A stretch of 62,875 bases of DNA, from the IMG/VR virus record IMGVR_UViG_3300015245_000040, positions 1 through 62,875 of that record; one strand, 5' to 3'. Made by a program: the position numbers and the translations under genes. This document shows positions 8,762 to 16,238 of the stretch, piece by piece; the stretch's first letter is position 1; every line of letters begins with the position of its first letter. The notes beneath the pieces were generated by a model. The model was not told where the DNA came from. It did no database searches and saw only the letters and a program-made list of their open reading frames with translations. This DNA is from a virus.

Positions 8762-9103
8762 ATGATGATAAGACTCAGTTGTACTTCGATAGGGCTGCTA
8801 ATGAGCGTGACGATGGCAAATTCGCAGGCTGCCTGCATACCACCCTACGCCTCACGGGAACAACTTGCTAAAGCGGTAGGGATGGGGGCTATTACGCCTG
8901 AACAAGCCCGCCAAGCTGCATATGATATGGAACGGTGTGAACGGAAAAATAAATCAGTTCAACAACCCCAATGCCCACAATTTGATATGGCTTCAATTAA
9001 TAAATGGACAGCCCAAGGTATGATTACGCCTCAACAGTATCTTTGGTATCAAATGAAGAATGCTTGCGGCGATCCAGGCGTATTCCCTCAATCACCAAGG
9101 TAG
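8762..9103 (+). CDS. Secreted protein, unknown
   Basis: 113 residues with a signal peptide (start MMIRLSCTSIGLLMSV, cleavage near SQA-A at residue 23). Two similar helical motifs follow (REQLAKAVGMGAITPEQARQ and MASINKWTAQGMITPQQYLW), an internal repeat with four cysteines overall. Convergent with the HNH gene at 9104-9562, whose stop it abuts. Confidence 0.55.
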   Translation: MMIRLSCTSIGLLMSVTMANSQAACIPPYASREQLAKAVGMGAITPEQARQAAYDMERCERKNKSVQQPQCPQFDMASINKWTAQGMITPQQYLWYQMKNACGDPGVFPQSPR

Positions 9104-9562
9104 TTACTCTTTTAATTTACCGCGCTGCTGATCATACTTACCAGCTTTTATTGCTTCTTCAAAACTCATCTTTTTCTTATTTGATCTAAACATTCTGTTT
9201 TTTAAGGTACTGATTGGTATTCTAGTTTCTTCAGACCATTGAGTTAATGTTTGTGTTCGTCCAAATGCTGTTAATCTATTATTGTTTCTTCTATTATTCT
9301 GTTGTTCTTTGTAGGTAGCCCAATAACAATTTTCCTTACTATAACCTTTATTATTATCTTTTCGTTCCAGAGTCAACTTATCATCTGGAATTCCCATATC
9401 TGCTACAAAATTCTGAAAGCTTTCCCACCTTTCGTCATACGTAATTCCACGGGCACCATAATTTTTATATTCCGGTGCGTTTGGACTTGTACACCTATAT
9501 TTCATCTGTCTCCAGATATGATTAACTCTAGTGTTATGCATACCATGATGTTTTCCAGTCAT
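9104..9562 (-). CDS. HNH homing endonuclease, free-standing, next to the capsid gene
   Basis: 152 residues. Residues 10-90 match the phage HNH type with W..MKYRC..P....Y.NYGARGI....W..F..F..DMG, then LERKDNNKGYSKENCYWAT and a Q.NN.R.N tail. The C-terminus (TLTQWSEETRIPISTLKNRM) looks like a NUMOD-type helix-turn-helix DNA-binding module. It lies just beyond the 3' end of the intron-rich capsid gene, a usual place for an enzyme that spreads introns or itself. Its ATG sits in the closing arm of a strong hairpin (9560-9592), so translation is probably restrained. Confidence 0.8.
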   Translation of the reverse strand: MTGKHHGMHNTRVNHIWRQMKYRCTSPNAPEYKNYGARGITYDERWESFQNFVADMGIPDDKLTLERKDNNKGYSKENCYWATYKEQQNNRRNNNRLTAFGRTQTLTQWSEETRIPISTLKNRMFRSNKKKMSFEEAIKAGKYDQQRGKLKE

Positions 9563-9592
9563 ACGGGGTCCCTTTTACTGAGACCCCGTATG
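9560..9592 (-). promoter_or_regulatory. Hairpin containing the HNH start codon
   Basis: CATACGGGGTC and GACCCCGTATG form an 11-bp perfect stem with the loop TCAGTAAAAGG. The ATG of the HNH gene is the last part of the 3' arm and its purine-rich site lies in the loop. This layout hides a start codon, as known for several T4-phage homing enzyme genes. Confidence 0.65.
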
Positions 9593-9603
9593 TTACTGGA
9601 TTT

Positions 9604-9628
9604 CAGTATTGGGTCAAGCCCAATACTG
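9604..9628 (-). terminator. Hairpin directly after the capsid stop codon
   Basis: CAGTATTGGG-CTTGA-CCCAATACTG is a perfect 10-bp stem that begins at the base after the TAA of the last capsid exon. There is no T-run, so it may protect the mRNA end or terminate weakly. Confidence 0.6.
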
Positions 9629-9671
9629 TTAGCTCGTCAATATTCCTTGCAAAAACGAGTTACTTACTGTC
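9629..9671 (-). CDS. Major capsid protein, exon 6 of 6 (last)
   Basis: 43 nt encoding TVSNSFLQGILTS and the stop TAA. This is the conserved C-terminus of the capsid family (TVSN..LQGVL). It is recognised by joining to exon 5 after ..GWAGNAT, giving ..GWAGNM-TVSN. The preceding intron base is G, as group I splicing requires. Confidence 0.8.
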
Positions 9672-9940
9672 CAGCAGTTGTTACTCAAGTATATTACAAC
9701 TTGGGGCTAATCATTTCTGCTAGCCTCTACCTATTCCTAGGTAGCTCGGAGCACATCTTCCCTTCCGGGGTTGGCACATGCTCTCTACACACGCCCAGTA
9801 AGTTTGGACCTTACTTGCTTGGCTCGGTATTACCCGGTCTGGGCTTCCACCGAATTCGCCAACATTCCATCTAAGCCCTGGGCATTTCTACTTACTGCTT
9901 AGTGGCACAACCGAATCAGCACTCGTAAACTGATTCTTCT
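9672..9940 (-). ncRNA. Group I intron 5 in the capsid gene
   Basis: 269 nt. The core is visible on the minus strand: the P/Q region (GAATTCGGTGGAAG and GGTAATACCGAGCC), R (GTGTAGAGAGCATG) and S (AAGATGTGCTCCGAG), with GAGCA/TGCTC forming P7. The 5' exon ends in T and the intron in G. A 37-nt core block is identical to one in intron 1. It has no ORF and lacks the GTGACGAAAGAATAA segment of introns 1-4. Confidence 0.8.
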
Positions 9941-9975
9941 ATGTTACCAGCCCACCCGATTAACCGTATCATCGC
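9941..9975 (-). CDS. Major capsid protein, exon 5 of 6
   Basis: 35 nt encoding AMIRLIGWAGN plus two bases of the next codon (Met). It restores the family block VNQD-AM..LIGWAGNMT across introns 4 and 5. Both boundaries fit T|intron...G|exon and keep the reading frame. Confidence 0.8.
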
Positions 9976-10240
9976 CAGAAATGTTATCGTTGACCTATTT
10001 ATGATCAACTTCTATATGTCACCATATAGCTCGGACTATATCATCCCTTTCGGGCCGGGCGCTCGTGGGCAGATTATTCTTTCGTCACTGCCTAGTCTCT
10101 AGACCTTTCACTGCCCTAGGGCCTGTAAGCCTTACATCAGTGACTTGGTACGGGATTGTCTCATTACTGAGGGTTTCCCCGTTTCACCCAGTTTGCAACT
10201 TATGCTTTTAATATTAACATAAGTGGGACTGCAAGTTGCT
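9976..10240 (-). ncRNA. Group I intron 4 in the capsid gene
   Basis: 265 nt. P1 is visible: exon GGAT pairs with GTCC 12 nt into the intron, with the T.G wobble at the splice site. Q (AGACAATCCCGTACCAAG), R (GGTCTAGAGACTA), the GTGACGAAAGAATAA segment and S (GATGATATAGTCCGAG) follow in order. No ORF, so it relies on splicing alone. Confidence 0.85.
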
Positions 10241-10697
10241 ATCCTGATTTACGGAAAATCTATCTGGATCAAGTGGTACCATGTTACGCCTAGCATGGGG
10301 ACGCCAATAAATGTATTTCGTATTAAGGAAATACATAGTTGTGCTTGGAGTCCCGCCAACCGCTGTACCAGCCGCTGTCTGCGCTGGCAGTGGGTCGGTA
10401 CTGAAGCCCTGGAAGCCACCATCTAACACGACGTCAGCCTGCAGATACTTCAGGGTAGTAAACCCATACTCTGCCATGTCTGGGGCACGTCCCTCAGGCC
10501 CAATACGCTGAATGCTCTGTAAAGCATTCAGGTAATACCTATAGGTAACGTTATCAGCCACGATCAGGTCGGGGTAATCACGTCCACGCACCAGTTGCAC
10601 CCACAGCGCATCCATTTGTTGAAGGATGCTGGCTGAGCTAAGGGTTGTATTACCATTAGCAGATGCAGACCAGGCTTGGTTTTGCCAGAAGGTCCAT
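10241..10697 (-). CDS. Major capsid protein, exon 4 of 6 (largest)
   Basis: 457 nt, 152 codons from WTFWQNQAWSAS to PLDPDRFSVNQD. It holds the strongest family signatures: ALWVQLVRGRDYPDLIVADN, ADVVLDGGF, MYFLNT.YIYWRPH and NMVPLDPDRFSVNQD. Reading on past the exon end gives only eight unrelated residues and a stop, as expected for an intron. The 5' boundary at 10697 follows an AAAATTG intron end shared with introns 1 and 2. Its phase (one base, then TGG) does not fit exon 3. Confidence 0.85.
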
Positions 10698-11246
10698 CAA
10701 TTTTATATACTGTGCTTTACTGAACCCTGCTCCAACCCCTAACTGCATCTTCAAGTGATCCAACCCTGCTCTCCAACAGTATAACTCTGTTTTCAAGTGA
10801 GGCCACCCTTGATTCTATACCAGTCAGACGTAAGTTCAGAATTCCTATGTTATGGTTGACTTCAGCAAAGCTCCGTCTTACTTCCACATGAAAGTTATTA
10901 GTCGCAGCAGTAAGGGATTTCATCATTTCCACAACTTCATCGTCAGCCATTTTATACTCCTATATTTAAAACTTATTGTAATTGATGGCTTACGATCAGC
11001 ACAGTTTAATCTTTGTTATCATACCTGCTCTTTATCAGGTATTTCTACATATCACTATGTAGTTCGGACTATATCTTCCTTATTTCTAAGGCTGGACGCT
11101 CGTGTCAGGATTATTCTTTCGTCACCTGTTAGTCTCTGAACCTTCCACAACCCTAGGAACTTGTATGTTCTTACATTTGTGGCTTGGCTGCTGATTGTCT
11201 CTGAGAGAGTTTCCAGCAATTCATCCAGTTTTACAACGGCCTATCG
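10698..11246 (-). ncRNA. Group I intron 3 in the capsid gene, with a small ORF
   Basis: 549 n long as drawn. P1 is exact: exon AACGGT with intron GCCGTT, ending in T.G. A full core follows: P (GATGAATTGCTGGAAAC), Q (GACAATCAGCAGCCAAG), R (GGTTCAGAGACTA) and S (AAGATATAGTCCGAAC). Intron-like sequence should end near 11035, but no capsid-like exon follows; a coiled-coil ORF (10717-10950) lies there instead, then an AAAATTG end. The element may be a fusion of two introns around a lost exon. Confidence 0.7.
10717..10950 (-). CDS. Small coiled-coil protein inside intron 3
   Basis: 77 residues, own AGGAG site 7 nt before the ATG. It begins MADDEVVEMMKSLTAATNN and continues as heptads (RLTGIESRVASLENRV, LLESRVGSLEDAV). 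It is not a nuclease or maturase. Its end resembles the 8523-8753 protein. It sits where intron 3 should finish, so it may be cargo captured with an intron tail. Confidence 0.55.
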   Translation of the reverse strand: MADDEVVEMMKSLTAATNNFHVEVRRSFAEVNHNIGILNLRLTGIESRVASLENRVILLESRVGSLEDAVRGWSRVQ

Positions 11247-11312
11247 ACCGTTCATGAACGTGTCTTCCGCATTCATTACTCTTGATTCTAACAGATCAAT
11301 AATGGCTTCTTC
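11247..11312 (-). CDS. Major capsid protein, exon 3 of 6
   Basis: 66 nt, 22 codons EEAIIDLLESRVMNAEDTFMNG. It joins in frame to exon 2 (..LEELQNSG) and matches the family block QNSG.E..IDLLE.R..NAE.T. It ends in phase 0, followed at once by the exact P1 pairing of intron 3. Splicing straight to exon 4 would put exon 4 out of frame. Confidence 0.8.
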
Positions 11313-12288
11313 CAATTTTGTTACCATACCGGCTTTTTATCCGATACTTCTGTATGTCGCCATACAGTTCAGCATATATCTTCAGGTAGTTTATTGGCTT
11401 TATGTAGATTATCAATTCCAACCATTACCTTCATATTCCATGGTACGTGCAATCCACTACATGTTTTACCGCGTAATGGATATATATGATCTACGTGATG
11501 CACAATACCAGTTTCTCTCGTGAGTCGTTGGGCTTCTTTGTATAAAGCCCCAATCTGATTCCAATGCTCATCAGTTAACCATCTTGGTATTCTTAGTTTC
11601 TTGGCTTCAGATCTACGTAAAGCATTAGCAATCACTTTTTCAGGGTTTGCTAATGCCCATTTTCTATGGGCTTCACGATAGAATTCTTGACGATCTGGGT
11701 TGTTTCTTGATGTTCTGCCATGCTTAATACGACTTTCAATTCCAAGACACCCACAACTTTGTGTGTGCCCACTTCTAACTGTATAATGTGATAGTTCAAC
11801 TTCACTACCACAATCACATTTAAAAGCCCAAATTGCTTCCCCACCGGGGGTAGACATCATATAAACAATAGCAGTTAGCCTACCAAACTTTTGTCCTGTT
11901 AAATCAAGTCTCATCGGCTTTGTATAAAGAGGGCATTGTTTACAGCAGAATTTCTGCTTGCCATTTCTTAAATACATAGCCCTAATAGGGACTTCATTTC
12001 CACAGTCACATCTACAAAGCCACCAAGCATTGTTATCCTTAGGATTTTTTACCTTCGTTAAGATTGTAAGAAACCCTGACTTCTTACCTGTTAAATCTGG
12101 GGCAATGCCTCTAGTCATTTACTACCTGCCGGGAGCTCGTGGTGGGGTTATTCTTTCGTCACCCACTATGCGTTACACCTTCATCAGCCCTAAGTCAATA
12201 GTTGACTATACATCTGATGCTTGGCTCGGTATTGTCTCTATTTCTAGAGAGTTTCACCGAATTCACCCGGTTAAGTGGCAAAACTTCT
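11313..12288 (-). ncRNA. Group I intron 2 in the capsid gene, with HNH ORF
   Basis: 976 nt. R (GGTGTAACGCATAG) and the GTGACGAAAGAATAA segment come before the HNH ORF (11369-12118), and S (AAGATATATGCTGAAC) after it; GCATA/TATGC forms P7. The ORF therefore sits in a loop of the catalytic core (P8 region). The intron ends AACAAAATTG before exon 3, and the 5' exon ends in T (GGT). Confidence 0.85.
11369..12118 (-). CDS. Intron-encoded HNH homing endonuclease
   Basis: 249 residues. Two copies of a zinc-binding DNA-contact repeat come first: LTGKKSGFLTIL..WLCRCDCGN and LTGQKFGRLTAI..WAFKCDCGS..SCGCLG. A basic linker follows, then a C-terminal HNH at residues 205-245 (HHVDHIYPLRGKTCSGLH, NMKVMVGIDNLHKANKLP). 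Repeat plus HNH is a known homing enzyme design. It starts 2 nt after a TAA inside the intron 2 core loop, so it mobilises intron 2, by inference. Confidence 0.85.
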   Translation of the reverse strand: MTRGIAPDLTGKKSGFLTILTKVKNPKDNNAWWLCRCDCGNEVPIRAMYLRNGKQKFCCKQCPLYTKPMRLDLTGQKFGRLTAIVYMMSTPGGEAIWAFKCDCGSEVELSHYTVRSGHTQSCGCLGIESRIKHGRTSRNNPDRQEFYREAHRKWALANPEKVIANALRRSEAKKLRIPRWLTDEHWNQIGALYKEAQRLTRETGIVHHVDHIYPLRGKTCSGLHVPWNMKVMVGIDNLHKANKLPEDIC

Positions 12289-12410
12289 ACCACTATTTTG
12301 CAGTTCCTCTAGACCACTGATAGAGACAGCCACTGCGGCCTGCCTGATTGGATACTCCGCCGCAGAAAACACCTGCGAAGGAGCGATATTGAGGGATTGA
12401 TAGCCGCTAT
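12289..12410 (-). CDS. Major capsid protein, exon 2 of 6
   Basis: 122 nt: two bases completing a Tyr codon, then SGYQSLNIAPSQVFSAAEYP..QAAVAVSISGLEELQNSG. This is the family block YSGYE.LNI.P.DVFTAAE....QAAVAVTISGLE. In phase with exon 1 (CAG T + AT) and exon 3. Confidence 0.85.
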
Positions 12411-12656
12411 CAATTTTGTTCTTTACAGGAGTTTTTTATCACCTGTATCTACCTGTCCCCAAGTAGATCAGCATACCTCTTCAGCCTGTGCGCTGGCGGG
12501 CGCTCGTGGAAGGATTATTCTTTCGTCACCTTCTATGCGTTACACCTTCTACTGCCCTGGGACTTGTAAGCCTTACATCAGTAGCTCGGCTCGGTATTAC
12601 CCGGTCTGGGCTTCCACCGAATTCACCCGCTTAAGTGGCAATTGCGGCTTCTCACC
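12411..12656 (-). ncRNA. Group I intron 1 in the capsid gene
   Basis: 246 nt, ORF-free. P/Q (GAATTCGGTGGAAG, GGTAATACCGAGCC), R (GGTGTAACGCATAG), the GTGACGAAAGAATAA segment and S (AAGAGGTATGCTGAT) are in order, with GCATA/TATGC as P7. The end is AACAAAATTG. A 37-nt stretch of the core is identical to intron 5, and R to GAATAA is nearly identical to intron 2. Confidence 0.85.
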
Positions 12657-12846
12657 ACTGGAACGTTTGGTTATCTGCGTAATTCAGTTCCTGGACAATT
12701 GTTCGTCCACCACTAAATGTCTTCAGATTTCCACGCCGCGTTAACCTAAGCAACGTGGCGTTGTTCCTTGACATATTATCGGCTAATTCCCCAGTCCTAT
12801 TTCGTAACGTAGTTGTTACGATTTCTGACAAATTGGGAAATGCCAT
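12657..12846 (-). CDS. Major capsid protein, exon 1 of 6
   Basis: The capsid shell protein of the HK97-like fold family seen in podovirus-like phages. 190 nt encode MAFPNLSEIVTTTLRNRTGE..LRLTRRGNLKTFSGGRTIVQELNYADNQTFQ plus one base of Tyr. Start supported by AAAGGTAAA upstream. Continued reading gives Trp and a stop, so the gene depends on splicing. Exons found here sum to 913 nt (304 codons and one base); the usual SDGT..GGKQIGG region of about 35-40 residues between exons 3 and 4 is not seen. Confidence 0.85.
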
Positions 12847-13083
12847 ATCATTTTACCTTTTCAAACAGCAAATTCTTTAGGGGTTTATCTGTTTAAGCCT
12901 ACCGCACTGCCACTGCCAAGACCCTTGTAGGGTTCCCAGTGTCAGACCGTACCGCTTACCAACAGCATTACGGCGTTGTCCAGCTATGGGACTGAATCCT
13001 GTCAGACTCACCTGTTGCCGCCAACAGGGTTTGTAGAATGAAATTAGCCCTTAATAATCTTGTTGTCAATCCTCATGTATCAA
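12847..13083 (-). other. 237-bp gap before the capsid gene, probable capsid leader
   Basis: No normal ORF. One minus-strand frame without an ATG (about 12899-13020, possible GTG start) reads VSLTGFSPIAGQRRNAVGKR.., which looks coding-like but is unproven. The gap likely holds the capsid promoter or leader; I see no clear -35/-10 pair. Confidence 0.35.
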
Positions 13084-14085
13084 TTACATTCCCATCATTG
13101 CCAGATTAAACCCAGGGATATTTATTGCTGGAGTATAAGTAATGACAATAATACCTTGACCACCATTACCACCATTACCAGTAGTGGTACTAGCTGTATT
13201 GCCACCGCCACCACCGCCGCCTCCATAATTTCCAGCATTACCACCAACAGCGCCTTGACCACCTGGAGATATATGAGAACCACCACCACCACCTGAACTA
13301 GGTCCAGCATTTACACCACCTGGACTCGATGTCCACAGTGTCTCAAAACTGCCAGTACCTCCAGTAGCTGTAGTTGTAGTACTTCCACCTGCACCGCCAC
13401 CACCATTGGAACCATTACCACCAGGAGCGGTACCACCACCGGAACCTGATCTATTGTTTCCACCAGCACCACCTGTTCCAGTAGTTGTACTTGCACCTGC
13501 AGATCCATTGTCAGCGCCACCGCCACCACCACCGCCTTGTTGAGTAGAAGGAGTTGAAGCAGCACCGCCAGCAGCACCATTACCATGAGGTCCAGCGGCC
13601 CCACCACCGGCACCACCACCGGTTACGAAAGTTGCATTTTCAACACCTGAACCGCCGTTGCCACCTGAATTCTTAACAGTACCTGTGCCAGATCCAGCAG
13701 CTCCTCCAGTACCTCCAGTACCTGGATTATTAACGCCACCAGCGCCACCACCTTTAGCTAAACAAGCAGTTGTAGAATTATCGTCTTGTTTTATAGAACT
13801 ATCACCGCCTGCAACACCTGCTGTATTATCTGCAGTAGCTCCAGTACCACCTACTCCAATAGTATAACTTCTACTAGCACCAGGAGTATAAGTTTGGTTT
13901 GAAACAGAAGAATAAGCGCCACCTGCACCACCGCCACCACCTGCAAATGGTGATGCTGCTTGCTGTCTTGCTCCTCCACCACCAGCACCAATAACTTCAA
14001 TAGTATTATTAGCGTTGTTCCAATCAGCAGGAACAGTCCAATTATTAGTGCCAGTTGTAGTGAGAAAAATAACAGTGGCGACCAT
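13084..14085 (-). CDS. Glycine-rich fibre/adhesin-type protein
   Basis: 333 residues. After an N-terminal beta segment (MVATVIFLTTTGTNNWTVP..WNNANNTIEVIGAGGGG) nearly the whole protein is Gly, Ala, Ser, Thr and Asn with GGGGGGG runs, closing with GIIVITYTP. This matches phage glycine-rich domain proteins that cap fibres. There is no signal peptide, unlike the similar protein at 3005-3778. It overlaps the tail fibre gene upstream by one base, so the two are co-translated and may assemble together. Confidence 0.75.
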   Translation of the reverse strand: MVATVIFLTTTGTNNWTVPADWNNANNTIEVIGAGGGGARQQAASPFAGGGGGAGGAYSSVSNQTYTPGASRSYTIGVGGTGATADNTAGVAGGDSSIKQDDNSTTACLAKGGGAGGVNNPGTGGTGGAAGSGTGTVKNSGGNGGSGVENATFVTGGGAGGGAAGPHGNGAAGGAASTPSTQQGGGGGGGADNGSAGASTTTGTGGAGGNNRSGSGGGTAPGGNGSNGGGGAGGSTTTTATGGTGSFETLWTSSPGGVNAGPSSGGGGGSHISPGGQGAVGGNAGNYGGGGGGGGNTASTTTGNGGNGGQGIIVITYTPAINIPGFNLAMMGM

Positions 14086-15338
14086 TATTGAAGAGCTTTT
14101 ATTAGATAAGTAGAAATAGAATTGATTCGTCTTACTGACACAATAAATTTATTGGTATTAGTTGTAGTTAATGCATCCCCTGTAGTACCTACAGTAAATG
14201 TAGAAAATGTAATAGCACCTGCAGAAGCACCATTAGTTATAAGAATATCAATAGCAGAATCTGCAGCAGGATTAGCAAAAGTATGTGCTCCATTATTAGT
14301 ATAGAATTGATAGTTCCCATTAGCAGCACTAGGAGTGAATGTTCCAGAAGAAACAGTACCACCATTGAATGGTGTAATAGTATATCCGATAGTTATCGTA
14401 TTAGTAGTACCAGGTTTAAGAACAGTTGCTCCGGCGGTAGCAGTAATAGCAGTAGTTCCACTACCTGTTATATCTCCTGATAGAGTTATCGTCTGATTAC
14501 CAGTAAGATAATTTTGATTGGTTGCCGCAGTAACTAAACCTTTAGCATTCACTGCAATACCTTGAAAAGTACCAACATTAGCATTAACCGTAGCTAACGT
14601 AGTAGCAACAGTTCCAACTGTTGTAGTTATATCTCCAGTAAGAGCTGGTAGTCTTCCTGCTGGTAATGTACCAGAACTAATATTTGCTGCATTAGTTGTA
14701 TCAGTAGTGGCTGACGTAGCTAAGGTGGTCCACGTCATAGCCGTAGTCCCACCAGCCTGAGATGTCAGGACTTGATTAGCTGTTCCAGCAGTGATTGGAA
14801 GATTAAAATTAAATGTTCCAGCAGCCGGTACCACTTTAACTGATACAGTTCCACTTGTTGAGCCTGAAATATTTATCTGTCCCCCATTACCACTATTTAC
14901 TCCAAGGGTAATCTGAGGAACAGATCCTGTCCAGCTATGGGCACCAGTCCATGTAGGAATTATAGACTGAGATAAAACCGGGGCTGCATCAGACCGCATT
15001 CCTGTAGTGGCAACACCATTTACAGCAGCCAAACCAACAGAAGCAGTTGGGTTAGCAAAGGAACTCGCTGATGGAGAGGCAAAGGTACCATCTGCCCTAA
15101 GGAAATTAGTTGTTCCTCCCCCTGATGCAGGAACTGCCCCTGATAAAATACTACTAAAAACATTAATTTGAGCCGTTAGTTGAATCTTATTATATTCACC
15201 TAGGGTACCTGCATTATCATAAAGTACTTGCCCTGTTGAACCTCCTGTGATTTCAGTGGTCCCAACATCTAACGATGCTTCTTCAGGCTCAGTAACAGTC
15301 TGCCCTAATGCTTCAAAACCTGTAGAACCAAGTGCCAT
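14085..15338 (-). CDS. Tail fibre-like protein
   Basis: 417 residues with classic fibre phrases: GGSTGQVLYDNAGTLGEY near residue 33, GGGTTNFLRADGTFASP near 75 and GDITTTVGTVATTLATVN..GTFQGIAVNAKGLVTAA around 235-270, separated by Thr/Ala-rich beta repeats. The end (TTTNTNKFIVSVRRINSIST) is conserved-looking. Receptor-binding fibre by family resemblance. Confidence 0.8.
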   Translation of the reverse strand: MALGSTGFEALGQTVTEPEEASLDVGTTEITGGSTGQVLYDNAGTLGEYNKIQLTAQINVFSSILSGAVPASGGGTTNFLRADGTFASPSASSFANPTASVGLAAVNGVATTGMRSDAAPVLSQSIIPTWTGAHSWTGSVPQITLGVNSGNGGQINISGSTSGTVSVKVVPAAGTFNFNLPITAGTANQVLTSQAGGTTAMTWTTLATSATTDTTNAANISSGTLPAGRLPALTGDITTTVGTVATTLATVNANVGTFQGIAVNAKGLVTAATNQNYLTGNQTITLSGDITGSGTTAITATAGATVLKPGTTNTITIGYTITPFNGGTVSSGTFTPSAANGNYQFYTNNGAHTFANPAADSAIDILITNGASAGAITFSTFTVGTTGDALTTTNTNKFIVSVRRINSISTYLIKALQ

Positions 15339-15355
15339 TTATAATAATCCATATC

Positions 15356-15694
15356 TCATGGCCAAGTACAGCACCCAAGATGGGCTGATCCAGAAATGTA
15401 CCCTGTCACCACTAACCGCAAACCTGTTATAGGAAATCCAATATTACCATTCTGGGATGTGGTCTGATTTACTAAAGAATCATGACTATTCCAATAACCA
15501 TCAGCATTAGGTGATGGATCGGTAGTTAATTCTACTGTATAACTCAACGATGCCCCATTAGAAACAGTTACAGCAATACCTAATCCCCACGCAGGGGATA
15601 ATCCCATAGACTGACTAAACCCTAAAATAGGACTGACAAGAATTATGGATGATATACCATTTGATGTTAAAGTCTTCCCATTTAATCCACCCAT
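15356..15694 (-). CDS. Small virion protein, unknown
   Basis: 112 residues, hydrophobic and beta-rich (ISSIILVSPILGFSQSMGL), with a Cys pair near the end (GCCTWP). It shares base 15694 with the gene upstream. Probably a minor structural protein next to the fibre gene. Confidence 0.5.
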   Translation of the reverse strand: MGGLNGKTLTSNGISSIILVSPILGFSQSMGLSPAWGLGIAVTVSNGASLSYTVELTTDPSPNADGYWNSHDSLVNQTTSQNGNIGFPITGLRLVVTGYISGSAHLGCCTWP

Positions 15695-16230
15695 TACCCA
15701 CCCCTCATAAATTGATTTCTTTGAATTGCATCAGTATAAGTAGAATATTCATGTTCGTCAACAGCTCTCTGATAACCACGTTGTTCTGATTGTCTAATTA
15801 TTTCATACTCACGTGTTCTTAACTGATTTAATTGAGCCTGAATTAATTTCTCGGCTTCTTTTAATTGCCCTACGCTTGCCTCTAACCTTTTTATTTCATC
15901 TTCCCTTGTTTGTAAATCCCGATCCTTGAATTTAAGCTTTTGTTCTATTTCTACACATTTGTCTTCTCGATCTGATATAATCTGTTCCCTATAGTCAAGA
16001 GTATTTACCTTACTTTTAATTTCTTCTAGTCTGGTATTAGATTCTTGATTTAATTTCTTCCAAAACAAATCAAATATACAAGAATCACAAACATGTACTA
16101 ATCCTGTAGGATTATTCTTCTTTAAAAGAATTATTTCCAATCCTAATTCACCAATAATATTTTCCCAACGACGTGTTGTAACTGCATTGCATATACTTGA
16201 GCATACATCACAAAAGAATTTTACAGACAT
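15694..16230 (-). CDS. Zinc-binding plus coiled-coil protein
   Basis: 178 residues. The N-terminus has two Cys pairs (FFCDVCSSIC at 5-14 and VHVCDSCIF at 46-54), probably one zinc site. Residues 70-165 are a long coiled coil (LEEIKSKVNTLDYREQII, LEASVGQLKEAEKLIQAQ). Coil composition resembles 2101-2631. Function unknown. Confidence 0.6.
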   Translation of the reverse strand: MSVKFFCDVCSSICNAVTTRRWENIIGELGLEIILLKKNNPTGLVHVCDSCIFDLFWKKLNQESNTRLEEIKSKVNTLDYREQIISDREDKCVEIEQKLKFKDRDLQTREDEIKRLEASVGQLKEAEKLIQAQLNQLRTREYEIIRQSEQRGYQRAVDEHEYSTYTDAIQRNQFMRGG

Positions 16231-16238
16231 TTTTCACC

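Noticed and set aside
9302-9874. 190-codon plus-strand frame over the HNH gene and intron 5
   Set aside because: It runs antisense through an HNH gene, two hairpins, the last capsid exon and an intron; no ribosome site.
10852-12744. Plus-strand frames over introns 1-3
   Set aside because: They contain antisense group I core motifs in shared form, which explains their similarity to each other; not coding.
9629-12846. Frameshifts or a pseudogene as the reason for the broken capsid gene
   Set aside because: Each gap has complete group I core motifs and correct T|..G| borders, so introns explain it better, apart from the exon 3-4 junction.
13311-13619. Val/Leu-rich minus-strand frame inside 13084-14085
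   Set aside because: Shifted frame of the glycine repeats (GGT read as GTG), not a real protein.
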